Source: WLND01 sp040398845
GTDB taxonomy: Bacteria > Actinomycetota > Actinomycetes > S36-B12
Direction: 5' to 3'
DNA: 64,000 bases
NCBI GenBank assembly: GCA_040398845.1
Contig: JBBATH010000003.1
Location: 1-64,000 of the forward strand
Shown here: piece after piece, positions 34,269 through 42,205 of the stretch
Numbering within the stretch: the first letter of the stretch is position 1
How the letters are laid out: the number at the start of each line of letters is the position of its first letter
Translations under genes and position numbers: made by a program
The notes under the pieces: model-generated
What the model was told of the DNA's origin: nothing
Seen by the model: the letters and a program-made list of their open reading frames with translations, nothing else
The model's database searches: none

Positions 34269-34274
34269 TATGGT
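34269..34274 (+). promoter_or_regulatory. Putative -10 element of the sulfotransferase-like gene
   Basis: TATGGT ends 6 bases before ATG 34281, the same leaderless spacing as for other first genes in the window. Confidence 0.4.
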
Positions 34275-34280
34275 CAGGGC

Positions 34281-35024
34281 ATGTTCGGGCGTGAGGGGCA
34301 TCGTGAGCAAGAGTTGTCGTTCCTGACCGTCGTGACGTACGGACGGACCGGCAGCACCGCGATCCAATCCGCCCTCAATTCCCTGCCCGGAGTTGTGGTG
34401 CGCGGTGAGAACTACGGGGCGATGCGGGGACTGCGCGCGTATCTCCAGTCGGTTGCCGAGAGCGCTGACCGCCACCATGCCGGTCGGCCCGACCATCCAT
34501 GGTACGGATCTGCGCGCCTTGACCCTTCGGCCGTTCTGGCTGACCTGCGTCGACATGTTGTCGAGTTCATCCTGCGACCCAGTCGTGGCACCCGAGTTAT
34601 CGGTTTCAAGGAGGTTCGATACGAGCCGGGCCACTTCGCCACCTACGACCTCCTCCTTGAGTACCTCGTCTTCCTCGGTCAATTGTTCCCCGGTTTGACC
34701 TACCTCATGAATGTTCGGGATCCAGCGGATGCGGCCCGCAGTGGGTGGTGGCCCGGTAATGACCAAGCGTTGGAGGTGCTCGGAACGACCCGGGAGTGGA
34801 TGGCGTCGGCTGTCGCTGACCTCAACGAGTTCTACGGACATGGTCGAGCGGTGCTCGTCGACTACGCCGACTGGTCGGCAGATGGCAAGGTGCTCATCGG
34901 TGCGTTTGATGCGCTCGGACTGCCGAAGGATGATGCAGCCGTGATGGCGGCCCTCGATGCTCGGCTTACCCACGGGCCGCACGGAGAGCAGGGTTCGCCT
35001 CATTTTGCTCAAGGCCCAGAATGA
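34281..35024 (+). CDS. Sulfotransferase-like P-loop protein
   Basis: The 247-residue protein begins with a 5'-PSB-like phosphate loop, VVTYGRTGSTAIQSALNSLPG near residues 16-36, as in PAPS-dependent sulfotransferases (R-[ST]-G-[ST]-T). The 3'-PB region is represented by the RVIGFKEVRYEPGHF segment and by YLMNVRDPADAARSGWW. The acceptor could be a glycan, lipid or small molecule and cannot be told. It is inserted between DUF3046 and recA and is followed 19 bases later by an MFS gene, perhaps a synthesis-and-export pair. Codon use looks like that of its neighbours. Confidence 0.7.
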   Translation: MFGREGHREQELSFLTVVTYGRTGSTAIQSALNSLPGVVVRGENYGAMRGLRAYLQSVAESADRHHAGRPDHPWYGSARLDPSAVLADLRRHVVEFILRPSRGTRVIGFKEVRYEPGHFATYDLLLEYLVFLGQLFPGLTYLMNVRDPADAARSGWWPGNDQALEVLGTTREWMASAVADLNEFYGHGRAVLVDYADWSADGKVLIGAFDALGLPKDDAAVMAALDARLTHGPHGEQGSPHFAQGPE

Positions 35025-35043
35025 CCGCTGCGGGAGCCGTGGA

Positions 35044-36306
35044 ATGACGATTGTCACCGTCGCGCCAACGATGGTTGCAAGTGCCCAGCGCAACGCACTG
35101 CGGGTACTCTCCACCGGGTCGGTGCTCGGGGGCATCGCTGTCGCGGGCGCAATCCCGGCCGGGTCTCTCCTTGCTGCGTCCATCGCCGACTCCGAGGGTG
35201 CCGCCGGATTCGCCCAGACGGCCGGGGTGCTGGGCGCTGCCCTTCTTGCGCTGCCACTTGCGCGTATCGCCCTCACGCATGGCCGCCGAGCTGCTCTCGC
35301 GACGGGATACGGCATCGGTGCTGTGGGAGCTGTCGTCGTGATCTTGGGGGCGATGCAGCGAAGCCTGCCGCTCATCCTCATCGGTTGCGTCATGGTTGGA
35401 GTCGCGTCGGCTTCCGGGTATCAGGCGCGATACGCCGCGACCGACCTCGCTCACGAAGACCACCGGGCACGTGCACTGTCACTCGTCGTCTGGGCTGGGA
35501 CCATCGGAGCGGTACTTGGTCCGAACCTCCTCGATGCCTCAGGGGCCCTCGGTCTTGCGCTCGGCCTTCCGCAACTTGCAGGGCCGTATGTCGTGTGCCT
35601 CGTGGCCCTTGGCCTAGCGGCGCTTGTTCTCTTCGTGTTCCTGCGTCCGGATCCTTACCTCATGTCTGTTGAGCAGCGACGGGGGACCACGGATGAGAAG
35701 CCCAAGCCGCGATTGCGCGACGGGATCGGGCACCTCTCCGGTAGGCCGCGAGCGGTCCTAGGGATTGGCGTGATCGCGATCGGTCACGTCGTCATGGTCA
35801 TGGTCATGGTGATGACGCCGGTGCATATGGCTCACGTCGATGTGTCACTCCGGCTCATCGGACTCGTCATCAGCGTCCACGTCGCGGGTATGTATGCATT
35901 GTCTCCGGTCGTCGGCTGGGCGGTGGACCGAGTCGGCCGCGTGGCGGTCGTCGTCATGGGCATTGGCATCCTCACGGTCGCGTGCATACTCGCGGGGAGC
36001 GCTCCGGGTGACGACGTCATCCTCCTTGGCGTTGGGCTGTTCCTTCTCGGACTTGGCTGGTCCTGCACGCTCATTGCCGGTTCAACTCTCGTGACCGACG
36101 AGGTGGCGGCGCCGGATCGTCCATCAGTACAGGGACTATCGGATGTCGTGATGAATGCGGCGGGGGCCGTCGGAGGTGCACTGGCTGGTCTCATCGTGCT
36201 CGCAAGTTCCTACAGTGTGCTGTGCGCCGCAGCGCTCCTGCCGCTCATTGGCCTCGGAATATGGGTGGCAGTGCCGTCCTCGCGGCGAACCTCCAAGAGA
36301 AGCTGA
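35044..36306 (+). CDS. MFS transporter, 12-helix type
   Basis: The 420-residue protein is hydrophobic throughout, with about twelve membrane segments. It shows an MFS-like arginine loop (RIALTHGRRAALATGYGIG, between helices 2 and 3), the mid-domain cytosolic loop with charged residues (RPDPYLMSVEQRRGTTDEKPKPRLRD) and VVGWAVDRVGRVAVV in the second half. ATG 35044 gives the natural N-terminus; an upstream GTG at 34957 would add 29 polar residues and overlap the previous gene. Substrate unknown. Its neighbour suggests export of a sulfated product, or simply a cotransferred gene. Confidence 0.85.
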   Translation: MTIVTVAPTMVASAQRNALRVLSTGSVLGGIAVAGAIPAGSLLAASIADSEGAAGFAQTAGVLGAALLALPLARIALTHGRRAALATGYGIGAVGAVVVILGAMQRSLPLILIGCVMVGVASASGYQARYAATDLAHEDHRARALSLVVWAGTIGAVLGPNLLDASGALGLALGLPQLAGPYVVCLVALGLAALVLFVFLRPDPYLMSVEQRRGTTDEKPKPRLRDGIGHLSGRPRAVLGIGVIAIGHVVMVMVMVMTPVHMAHVDVSLRLIGLVISVHVAGMYALSPVVGWAVDRVGRVAVVVMGIGILTVACILAGSAPGDDVILLGVGLFLLGLGWSCTLIAGSTLVTDEVAAPDRPSVQGLSDVVMNAAGAVGGALAGLIVLASSYSVLCAAALLPLIGLGIWVAVPSSRRTSKRS

Positions 36307-36367
36307 GCCACCACTGAGCGCGGCCATGACGATGTCCTGTTGCGAGTTGTCGGCGTGTCGGATATCT

Positions 36368-36383
36368 TCGAACAGACGTTCGA
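36368..36383 (+). promoter_or_regulatory. LexA/SOS box upstream of recA
   Basis: TCGAACAGACGTTCGA is a perfect palindromic TCGAAC-N4-GTTCGA, the actinobacterial SOS box. It lies 125 bases before the recA start and just upstream of TTGACT (36390-36395), a possible -35, so LexA bound here would block recA transcription. Confidence 0.9.
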
Positions 36384-36448
36384 TATACATTGACTCCACG
36401 GCATGGGTCGGGTTGCTATCCACAGTTTGGGGCCAGCGCCTTCGCCAC

Positions 36449-36470
36449 TGTCAGAGGGTCGACATACGTT
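36449..36470 (+). promoter_or_regulatory. Candidate LexA-independent (PafBC/RecA-NDp type) promoter of recA
   Basis: TGTCA (36449-36453) followed 11 bases later by TACGTT (36465-36470) resembles the mycobacterial RecA-NDp promoter: a TGTCR upstream motif with a TANNNT -10. The start would be near 36477, about 30 bases before recA. Confidence 0.5.
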
Positions 36471-36507
36471 CTGAGCATCAACATTCGAACTGACTCAAGG
36501 AGACGAC

Positions 36508-37644
36508 ATGGCCAGCGCCGCCAACGACCGCGAGAAGGCATTGGACTCTGCCCTCGCCCAGATCGAACGCCAATTCGGCAAGGGTTCGATCATGCGACTC
36601 GGCGAGGAGGGTCGCGCCCCGATGGACGTCATCCCGACCGGGTCCATCACCCTTGACGTCGCGCTCGGAATCGGCGGCCTGCCCCGAGGCCGGATCGTCG
36701 AGATCTACGGCCCGGAGTCATCGGGCAAGACCACGCTCGCACTGCACGCCATCGCGAGCGTTCAGAAGGCCGGTGGTCTCGCTGCCTTCATCGATGCCGA
36801 GCATGCACTCGATCCCGACTATGCCTCTCGGCTCGGCATCGACCTTGACAGCCTCTACGTATCTCAGCCCGACACCGGTGAGCAGGCTCTCGAGATCACC
36901 GACACCCTCGTTCGCTCTGGCGCTCTCGACCTCATCGTGATCGACTCGGTTGCAGCGCTCGTGCCACGCGCAGAGATCGAGGGCGAGATGGGCGATAGTC
37001 ACGTCGGACTTCAGGCCCGCTTGATGAGCCAGGCTCTACGCAAGATGGCCGGCGCTTTGAGCAACACGAACACGACGTGCATCTTCATCAATCAGCTTCG
37101 CGAAAAGATCGGCGTCATGTTCGGCTCGCCCGAGACGACAACCGGTGGCAAGGCGCTGAAGTTCTACGCCTCCGTCCGCCTAGACGTCCGTCGAATCGAG
37201 ACCCTCAAAGGTGGCACCGAAGCAGTTGGCAACCGCACCCGCGTGAAGGTCGTGAAGAACAAGGTTGCGCCGCCCTTCAAGCAGGCTGAGTTCGACATTC
37301 TCTACGGGGAGGGCATCTCCCGTGAGGGGTCGCTCATCGACCTAGGCGTCGACTGCGGCATCGTGAAGAAGTCTGGCGCGTGGTACACCTATGACAGCGA
37401 CCAGCTCGGCCAGGGCAAGGAAAATGCCCGCACATTCCTTAAGGACAACCCCGATCTGGCCGACGACATCGAGAAGCGAATCAAGGATCACATGGGCATC
37501 GGTCCGCGGGTCGACACGCCGGCCGATGAGCAGGCGCCGCGCTCAGGAGCGTCGGAGTCTGCGGTAACGTCTGCCGGCTCGGCTGCCAAGCGTGGTGAGT
37601 CAGCCGCGTCGAAGCGGGCAGCGGTCGTTTCCATCGACAGTTAA
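36508..37644 (+). CDS. recA: Recombinase RecA
   Basis: RecA forms filaments on single-stranded DNA, drives strand exchange and activates LexA self-cleavage. The 378-residue protein has Walker A GPESSGKTT (residues 68-76), Walker B LIVIDSVAAL, the L1/L2 loop regions (the L2 segment after INQLREKIGVMFGSPETTTGGKALKFY) and an Ala/Ser/Lys C-terminal tail. No intein is present. SD AAGGAGACG lies just before the ATG. Two regulatory inputs are visible upstream, a perfect SOS box and a PafBC-type motif. recX follows 26 bases after. Confidence 0.98.
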   Translation: MASAANDREKALDSALAQIERQFGKGSIMRLGEEGRAPMDVIPTGSITLDVALGIGGLPRGRIVEIYGPESSGKTTLALHAIASVQKAGGLAAFIDAEHALDPDYASRLGIDLDSLYVSQPDTGEQALEITDTLVRSGALDLIVIDSVAALVPRAEIEGEMGDSHVGLQARLMSQALRKMAGALSNTNTTCIFINQLREKIGVMFGSPETTTGGKALKFYASVRLDVRRIETLKGGTEAVGNRTRVKVVKNKVAPPFKQAEFDILYGEGISREGSLIDLGVDCGIVKKSGAWYTYDSDQLGQGKENARTFLKDNPDLADDIEKRIKDHMGIGPRVDTPADEQAPRSGASESAVTSAGSAAKRGESAASKRAAVVSIDS

Positions 37645-37670
37645 AGCAGGGCGAGGGTTCGGGACGCATC

Positions 37671-38234
37671 ATGGGCAGGTCCTCTCGAAGGTTCGAGCGT
37701 CCCCGCGCTACCGAAGCATCCGAAGACCCGCTCACGAACCCGCAGCCTGAGGCGGATTTGGAGAGTTCCGCGAGGGCGATAGTTCTCCGTCGACTCACCG
37801 CATCTGCGCGTACCCGTCATGAACTGGACGAGGACCTGACGGACCGAGGCTTCCCGCCGGAGGTCATCGAGCGCATCCTTGATCGGTTCGTGGGGGTGGG
37901 CCTCGTCAATGACGCGGAGTTCGCCGAACTGTGGGTCGCGTCACGGCATCGGACTCGAGGGGCAACGAGATCTGTTCTTCGTCGAGAGCTTCGGAACAAG
38001 GGCGTGAACGACGACCTCGCAGAATCGGCGCTGGCGTCGATTTCTTCTGAGGACGAGTTGGTTCGTGCACGGGCGCTCATTGATCGCAAGCTCATTACGT
38101 TTCGAAGCACAAGCCGTGATCACGCTCAGCGTCGACTCGTCGCCTACCTTCTGCGCCGGGGCTACCAAGGTGGGGTTGCGTTTGCCGTCGTGTCGGAGGC
38201 ACTCGATTTGCACGACGTTCAGATGGACGGATAG
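37671..38234 (+). CDS. recX: Regulatory protein RecX
   Basis: RecX binds RecA filaments and limits their extension. The 187-residue, mostly helical protein has three tandem RecX repeats: LRRLTASARTRHELDEDLTDRGFPPEVIERILDRF, then GLVNDAEFAELWVASRH...RSVLRRELRNKGV, then ...HAQRRLVAYLLRRGYQGGVAFAVV. It is 26 bases from recA and shares its promoters. The first 35 residues are polar and variable, as in other actinobacteria. Confidence 0.93.
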   Translation: MGRSSRRFERPRATEASEDPLTNPQPEADLESSARAIVLRRLTASARTRHELDEDLTDRGFPPEVIERILDRFVGVGLVNDAEFAELWVASRHRTRGATRSVLRRELRNKGVNDDLAESALASISSEDELVRARALIDRKLITFRSTSRDHAQRRLVAYLLRRGYQGGVAFAVVSEALDLHDVQMDG

Positions 38235-38287
38235 GTTCATTGTGTCGAGCGAAATAGCGCCGATCGATCCCCTCTCAAGGAGTGCTC

Positions 38288-40636
38288 ATGCCCGGCCTGT
38301 CATCGTGGGCTGTACGCCGCCCCGTCATCGCGCTCATCGCTTGGTTCATCGCGCTCATCGCGGTCGTGGGTCTCGGCGTTGGCCTAGGCGGCACGCTCAA
38401 TGACTCGTTCGAGCTCCCGGATACCGAGTCGACGGCGGCTCAGGATCTGTTGATGGAGTTACCGAATGCGGGCGCGGCAACAGGCGCCTCCGCGCGGGTG
38501 GTGTGGTCACCGGCGAACGGCACTGCGGTCGATGAGTCGACGGTGACTCAGGTTACGCCGCTACTCGACACGATTGCGGCGCTGCCATCCGTTGATTGCG
38601 TGTCGACCCCCTTCGGCCCCGGGCTAGGCAAGGCATGTCCTCCGATGCAGGCTGGACCCTCGGAAGCCGACCTCGCCGCGATGCCGGAGGACCAACGAGT
38701 TGCGTTTACCGACGCTTCCAAGGCTGCCCAGCAGGCGATGTCACCGGTGAGTCCTGATGGACGCGTTGCCTACGCCACAGTCTCCTTCTCTTCGGATGGG
38801 GGTCAGATTCCGACTCAGGATGCGAAGGCGATCCTTGATGGGGTGAAGGCACTCAACGGGCCCGAGATAGCGGTGGGCGCCAATGGTCAGGTCCTTGATT
38901 TCGCTGGGCAAGAGCCGCCGAGTAGCGAGGGGATCGGCATTCTGGTCGCGATCGTCATTCTCCTCATTGCCTTCGGATCGATCGTTGCCGCCGGGATGCC
39001 GATCGTCGTCGCAGTTGTCGGACTGGCGATGGGGCAGATGGCGGTACTTCTTGTCGCCAACTTCCTCGATGTGGCCACCTTCGCACCGACGCTGGCAGCA
39101 ATGATCGGGCTCGGGGTGGGTATCGACTACGCGTTATTCGTCATGAACCGTTTCCGTCAGGCAGTCCTCGCAGGCCATGCGCCGAAGAATGCCGCGATGG
39201 AGGCGGTGGAGACTGCAGGGCGTGCGGTTCTGTTCGCCGGCGGGACCGTCATCATCGCCTTGCTCGGCCTGTTCGTTCTTCGAATCAACTTCTTTGCGGG
39301 GCTGGCGGTGGCAGCATCCCTCACGGTGCTCATGGTCATGCTGTCTGCACTGTGGATGCTGCCTGCGCTGCTGAGCCTGCTCGGCGCTAAGGCGTTGGGC
39401 CTGCGCATGCCGTGGGGCAAAAAGCCCGGTGTGGTGCACCCGGAGGGCGCGGGCTGGGCGAGGTACGGGCGCGGCCTGCAACGGCGTCCGATCATCCCTG
39501 CGGCGATCTCGCTGCTTGTTGTGCTCGTCCTCGCGATCCCGCTCTTCAGCCTGCGTCAGGGATTCTCCGATGATTCAGGCAAGGCGGTGGGGAGTCCCGG
39601 CCGAGTGGCGTTCGACCTGATGAGCGAGGGCTTCGGGGGTGGCGTCAACGGTCCGTTCTTCGTGGCCGTGAAGTTGGAGCAGCCCCGCGACATGGAGGCC
39701 TACGGCGCGATCGTTAACGGGCTGGCATCGGCGGATGGTGTTGCGGGTACCCTCCCGACTCCGGCGATGCTTCCGTTGATCGCGGGCAATCCTGGGTCCT
39801 TCAGTGATGACGGAACTGTAGCCTCGATCATGGTTGTGCCCGCGTCAGCTCCGCAGGATGAAGCGACAACGCAACTGCTTGACCGCCTTCGCACCGAGGT
39901 CGATCCTGCACTCGAGCAGGCGACGGGGGCGGGCATTTATGTCGGCGGAGCTCAAGCGATCACGAGCGATTTCACGACGGTCCTCACTGACGCGCTCCCG
40001 ATCTTCCTGCTCGTTGTTGTTGGTTTGGGTTTCCTTGCGCTGACCTTGCTCTTCCACTCACTTGTTGTCCCGCTTACCGCTGCAATCACGAGCCTCTTGA
40101 GCTTCGGCGCCGCGATGGGCATCACAGTGGCGGTCTTCCAGTGGGGATGGCTCGCCGGCCCACTCGGTATCTCAGGTACAGGTCCGATCATGCCGTTCTT
40201 ACCGATCATGGTGTTCGCCATTCTCTTCGGACTGTCGATGGATTATCAGGTGTTCTTGGTATCGCGAATGCAGGAGGAGTGGGCGAGGACCGGCGACAAC
40301 TCAGCATCTGTGCGCCGAGGCCTTGCTGGCTCGGGCAGGGTGGTGATGATCGCAGCGGCGATCATGGCGAGTGTGTTCCTCGCATTCGTTCCGACGCCGG
40401 ATTCGACGATCAAGTTGTTCGGCATCGCTCTAGCGTCTGCAGTCATCATCGATGCCTTCATCGTTCGACTTATCCTCGTTCCTTCGCTGATGTCGATGTT
40501 CGGGAAGGCGAACTGGTGGCTGCCAGGATGGCTCGATCGGATCTTGCCGAAGGTGCAGATCGAGCCAGGTGAGGACGAAATTGCCGATGATGAGACGTTG
40601 GTTCCGGCGAGTTCTACGGCGCCCGCCGGCGGTTAG
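38288..40636 (+). CDS. MMPL/RND family transporter
   Basis: The 782-residue protein has twelve predicted membrane helices in the RND layout. Helix 1 follows SSWAVRRPVIA, then a periplasmic loop (about 45-185), then helices 2-6 with the family motif GLGVGIDYALFVMNRFR. A second loop and helices 8-12 follow, with FGLSMDYQVFLVSRMQEEW. Both Asp-Tyr motifs of proton-coupled MMPL proteins are intact. Actinobacterial relatives export lipids or drugs. ATG 38288 has AAGGAG 7 bases before it; the upstream in-frame GTG (38282) is too close to that site. It follows recX after 53 bases. Confidence 0.92.
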   Translation: MPGLSSWAVRRPVIALIAWFIALIAVVGLGVGLGGTLNDSFELPDTESTAAQDLLMELPNAGAATGASARVVWSPANGTAVDESTVTQVTPLLDTIAALPSVDCVSTPFGPGLGKACPPMQAGPSEADLAAMPEDQRVAFTDASKAAQQAMSPVSPDGRVAYATVSFSSDGGQIPTQDAKAILDGVKALNGPEIAVGANGQVLDFAGQEPPSSEGIGILVAIVILLIAFGSIVAAGMPIVVAVVGLAMGQMAVLLVANFLDVATFAPTLAAMIGLGVGIDYALFVMNRFRQAVLAGHAPKNAAMEAVETAGRAVLFAGGTVIIALLGLFVLRINFFAGLAVAASLTVLMVMLSALWMLPALLSLLGAKALGLRMPWGKKPGVVHPEGAGWARYGRGLQRRPIIPAAISLLVVLVLAIPLFSLRQGFSDDSGKAVGSPGRVAFDLMSEGFGGGVNGPFFVAVKLEQPRDMEAYGAIVNGLASADGVAGTLPTPAMLPLIAGNPGSFSDDGTVASIMVVPASAPQDEATTQLLDRLRTEVDPALEQATGAGIYVGGAQAITSDFTTVLTDALPIFLLVVVGLGFLALTLLFHSLVVPLTAAITSLLSFGAAMGITVAVFQWGWLAGPLGISGTGPIMPFLPIMVFAILFGLSMDYQVFLVSRMQEEWARTGDNSASVRRGLAGSGRVVMIAAAIMASVFLAFVPTPDSTIKLFGIALASAVIIDAFIVRLILVPSLMSMFGKANWWLPGWLDRILPKVQIEPGEDEIADDETLVPASSTAPAGG

Positions 40637-40648
40637 GCGTCCGTTCGC

Positions 40649-41497
40649 GTGGCCATCGTCCGCATCACTGATCCGGCTGACGGCTGCCTCGCTGACTATG
40701 TGAGCCTCACAGATGTGGCCTTGCGGTCGCGCCACGAGCCGTCCATGGGCCTATACATCGCGGAGAGCTCGGAGGTTATTCGGATCGCGGTCGGCGCCGG
40801 TCACCGGCCGCGGTCCTTCCTCTTGGCCGAACGCTGGCTGGAAGACCTCGGCCCTGTTCTCGAGGAGGTGAACGCTGGGGCTGGCGGTGATGTGCCGGTG
40901 TTCGTCGCTGATCCACACACCCTGCGCGCCATCACCGGCTTCCATCTCCACCGCGGCGCACTAGCGGCCATGCACCGGCCGCCTCTTGCGTCCGTGGGTG
41001 ACGTAATCGCCGGTGTTTGCTCCGGCGAAGGCCCGGTGCGCGTGGTCGTTCTCGAGGACATTGTTGACCATACAAATGTTGGGGCGATCTTCCGGAGTGT
41101 GGCGGCGCTCGGAGCCCATGCGGTGCTCGTGTCGCCACGGTGCGCTGACCCCCTTTACCGTCGCAGCGTGCGCGTATCGATGGGAACGGTGTTCCTCGTG
41201 CCTTGGACGCGGATGCCGGACTGGCACGGCGGTCTCGAAGACCTGCGCTCCAACGGCTTTATGGTTGCCGCACTTGGCCTTGGCGATGAGTTCGTTGACC
41301 TAGACACATTTGCGACCGCAGCCCCCGCGCGACTGGCCTTGGTGTTGGGCACTGAGGGTGACGGCCTGTCACCGGCGGCACTCGAATCAGCGGACCTAGG
41401 TATCCGTATCCCGATGGCCGGTGGCGTCGACTCCCTGAATGTCGCGGCTGCCTCGGCGGTCGCCTTGTGGGCGCTTCGATCCTCGGCACACCAATAG
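40649..41497 (+). CDS. SpoU/TrmH family RNA 2'-O-methyltransferase
   Basis: The 282-residue protein is a SPOUT methyltransferase. An N-terminal substrate-binding domain (about 1-125) precedes the knotted catalytic domain, which has motif 1 NVGAIFRSVAALGAHAVL, motif 2 LVLGTEGDGLS and motif 3 IPMAGGVDSLNVAAASAVAL. The target (23S rRNA or tRNA) cannot be assigned from sequence. The GTG start lies 12 bases after the MMPL stop. A small hairpin (CACTTC/GAAGTG near 41528) after the stop may terminate the unit. Confidence 0.9.
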   Translation: MAIVRITDPADGCLADYVSLTDVALRSRHEPSMGLYIAESSEVIRIAVGAGHRPRSFLLAERWLEDLGPVLEEVNAGAGGDVPVFVADPHTLRAITGFHLHRGALAAMHRPPLASVGDVIAGVCSGEGPVRVVVLEDIVDHTNVGAIFRSVAALGAHAVLVSPRCADPLYRRSVRVSMGTVFLVPWTRMPDWHGGLEDLRSNGFMVAALGLGDEFVDLDTFATAAPARLALVLGTEGDGLSPAALESADLGIRIPMAGGVDSLNVAAASAVALWALRSSAHQ

Positions 41498-42205
41498 ATC
41501 ATCCTCGTGCGAGCGTTGGTCCTGCGCCACTTCGTTTCATGAAGTGACGTTGCTGTCGTTGGCGGAGCCTGGTCGGCAGTGATGTTGCGGCCCGATGCGT
41601 GTGGCGGTGCACGACGCATTCGTGCGATGGAATCGCAACGTCCGGGCGGGCTATGGGCACGCGGACCACGAGCAGGGCGACCAAGATCCGTGACGTTATC
41701 GTCGCCGGCACGTAGGTCGAGGGACGTTGGTCGATCAGCATCACGAGCCGTCACCCTCGTGGACAGGAGTCGTAGATGGGGAAATCTGCTCGATTGCAAG
41801 ACGGACCCCCAGGCAACTTGCAGCGATGAGTGAAGTCACGTACACGACAGGCGTGGAGGGGTCCAACGAGCGTTGATCTGGCGCCGAGTCAACGTCAACC
41901 TCGTGCCCGGCAAACCGCCAACCGCCGTGAGAGTCCTGGTGTGTGCCGCCAGTTGAGCGTCCTCGATGGAGCGGGCATTCAAATTGAACAACGGATAGAA
42001 TTCATCGCGTAGTGCGGTGGGTGGGCGAAGGCGTGATGCAGATAGACATGCCCGCTACTTCGGGATGAACGAGTGTCGCCAACGAAGAGATGCGGTGGGG
42101 TTATTGCACACGCTCGGCTGAGAAAGTGACGGATCGTCGGGCGATGCCTCTTGAGGGCAAGACAATCAGCCGATGTTTCCATGAACGAAATCCAAGGACT
42201 CGAGG
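41498..42205. other. About 700 bases without a convincing gene
   Basis: Short open frames exist on both strands but none has a ribosome binding site, a recognisable domain or the third-position GC of the surrounding genes. No tRNA cloverleaf or transposase remnant is recognised. The segment separates the native-looking methyltransferase gene from a lower-GC MFS gene, so it may be a decayed insertion junction or an unrecognised RNA. Confidence 0.5.

Noticed and set aside
33651..35393. Minus-strand frame of 580 codons across clgR, DUF3046 and the sulfotransferase-like gene
   Set aside because: It covers three plausible plus-strand genes and translates into Arg/Ser/Pro-rich nonsense.
41498..42205. 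Possible tRNA or transposase remnant in the gene-free stretch
   Set aside because: I looked for acceptor/T-loop patterns and for known transposase motifs in all frames and found none convincing; the short frames lack ribosome binding sites.
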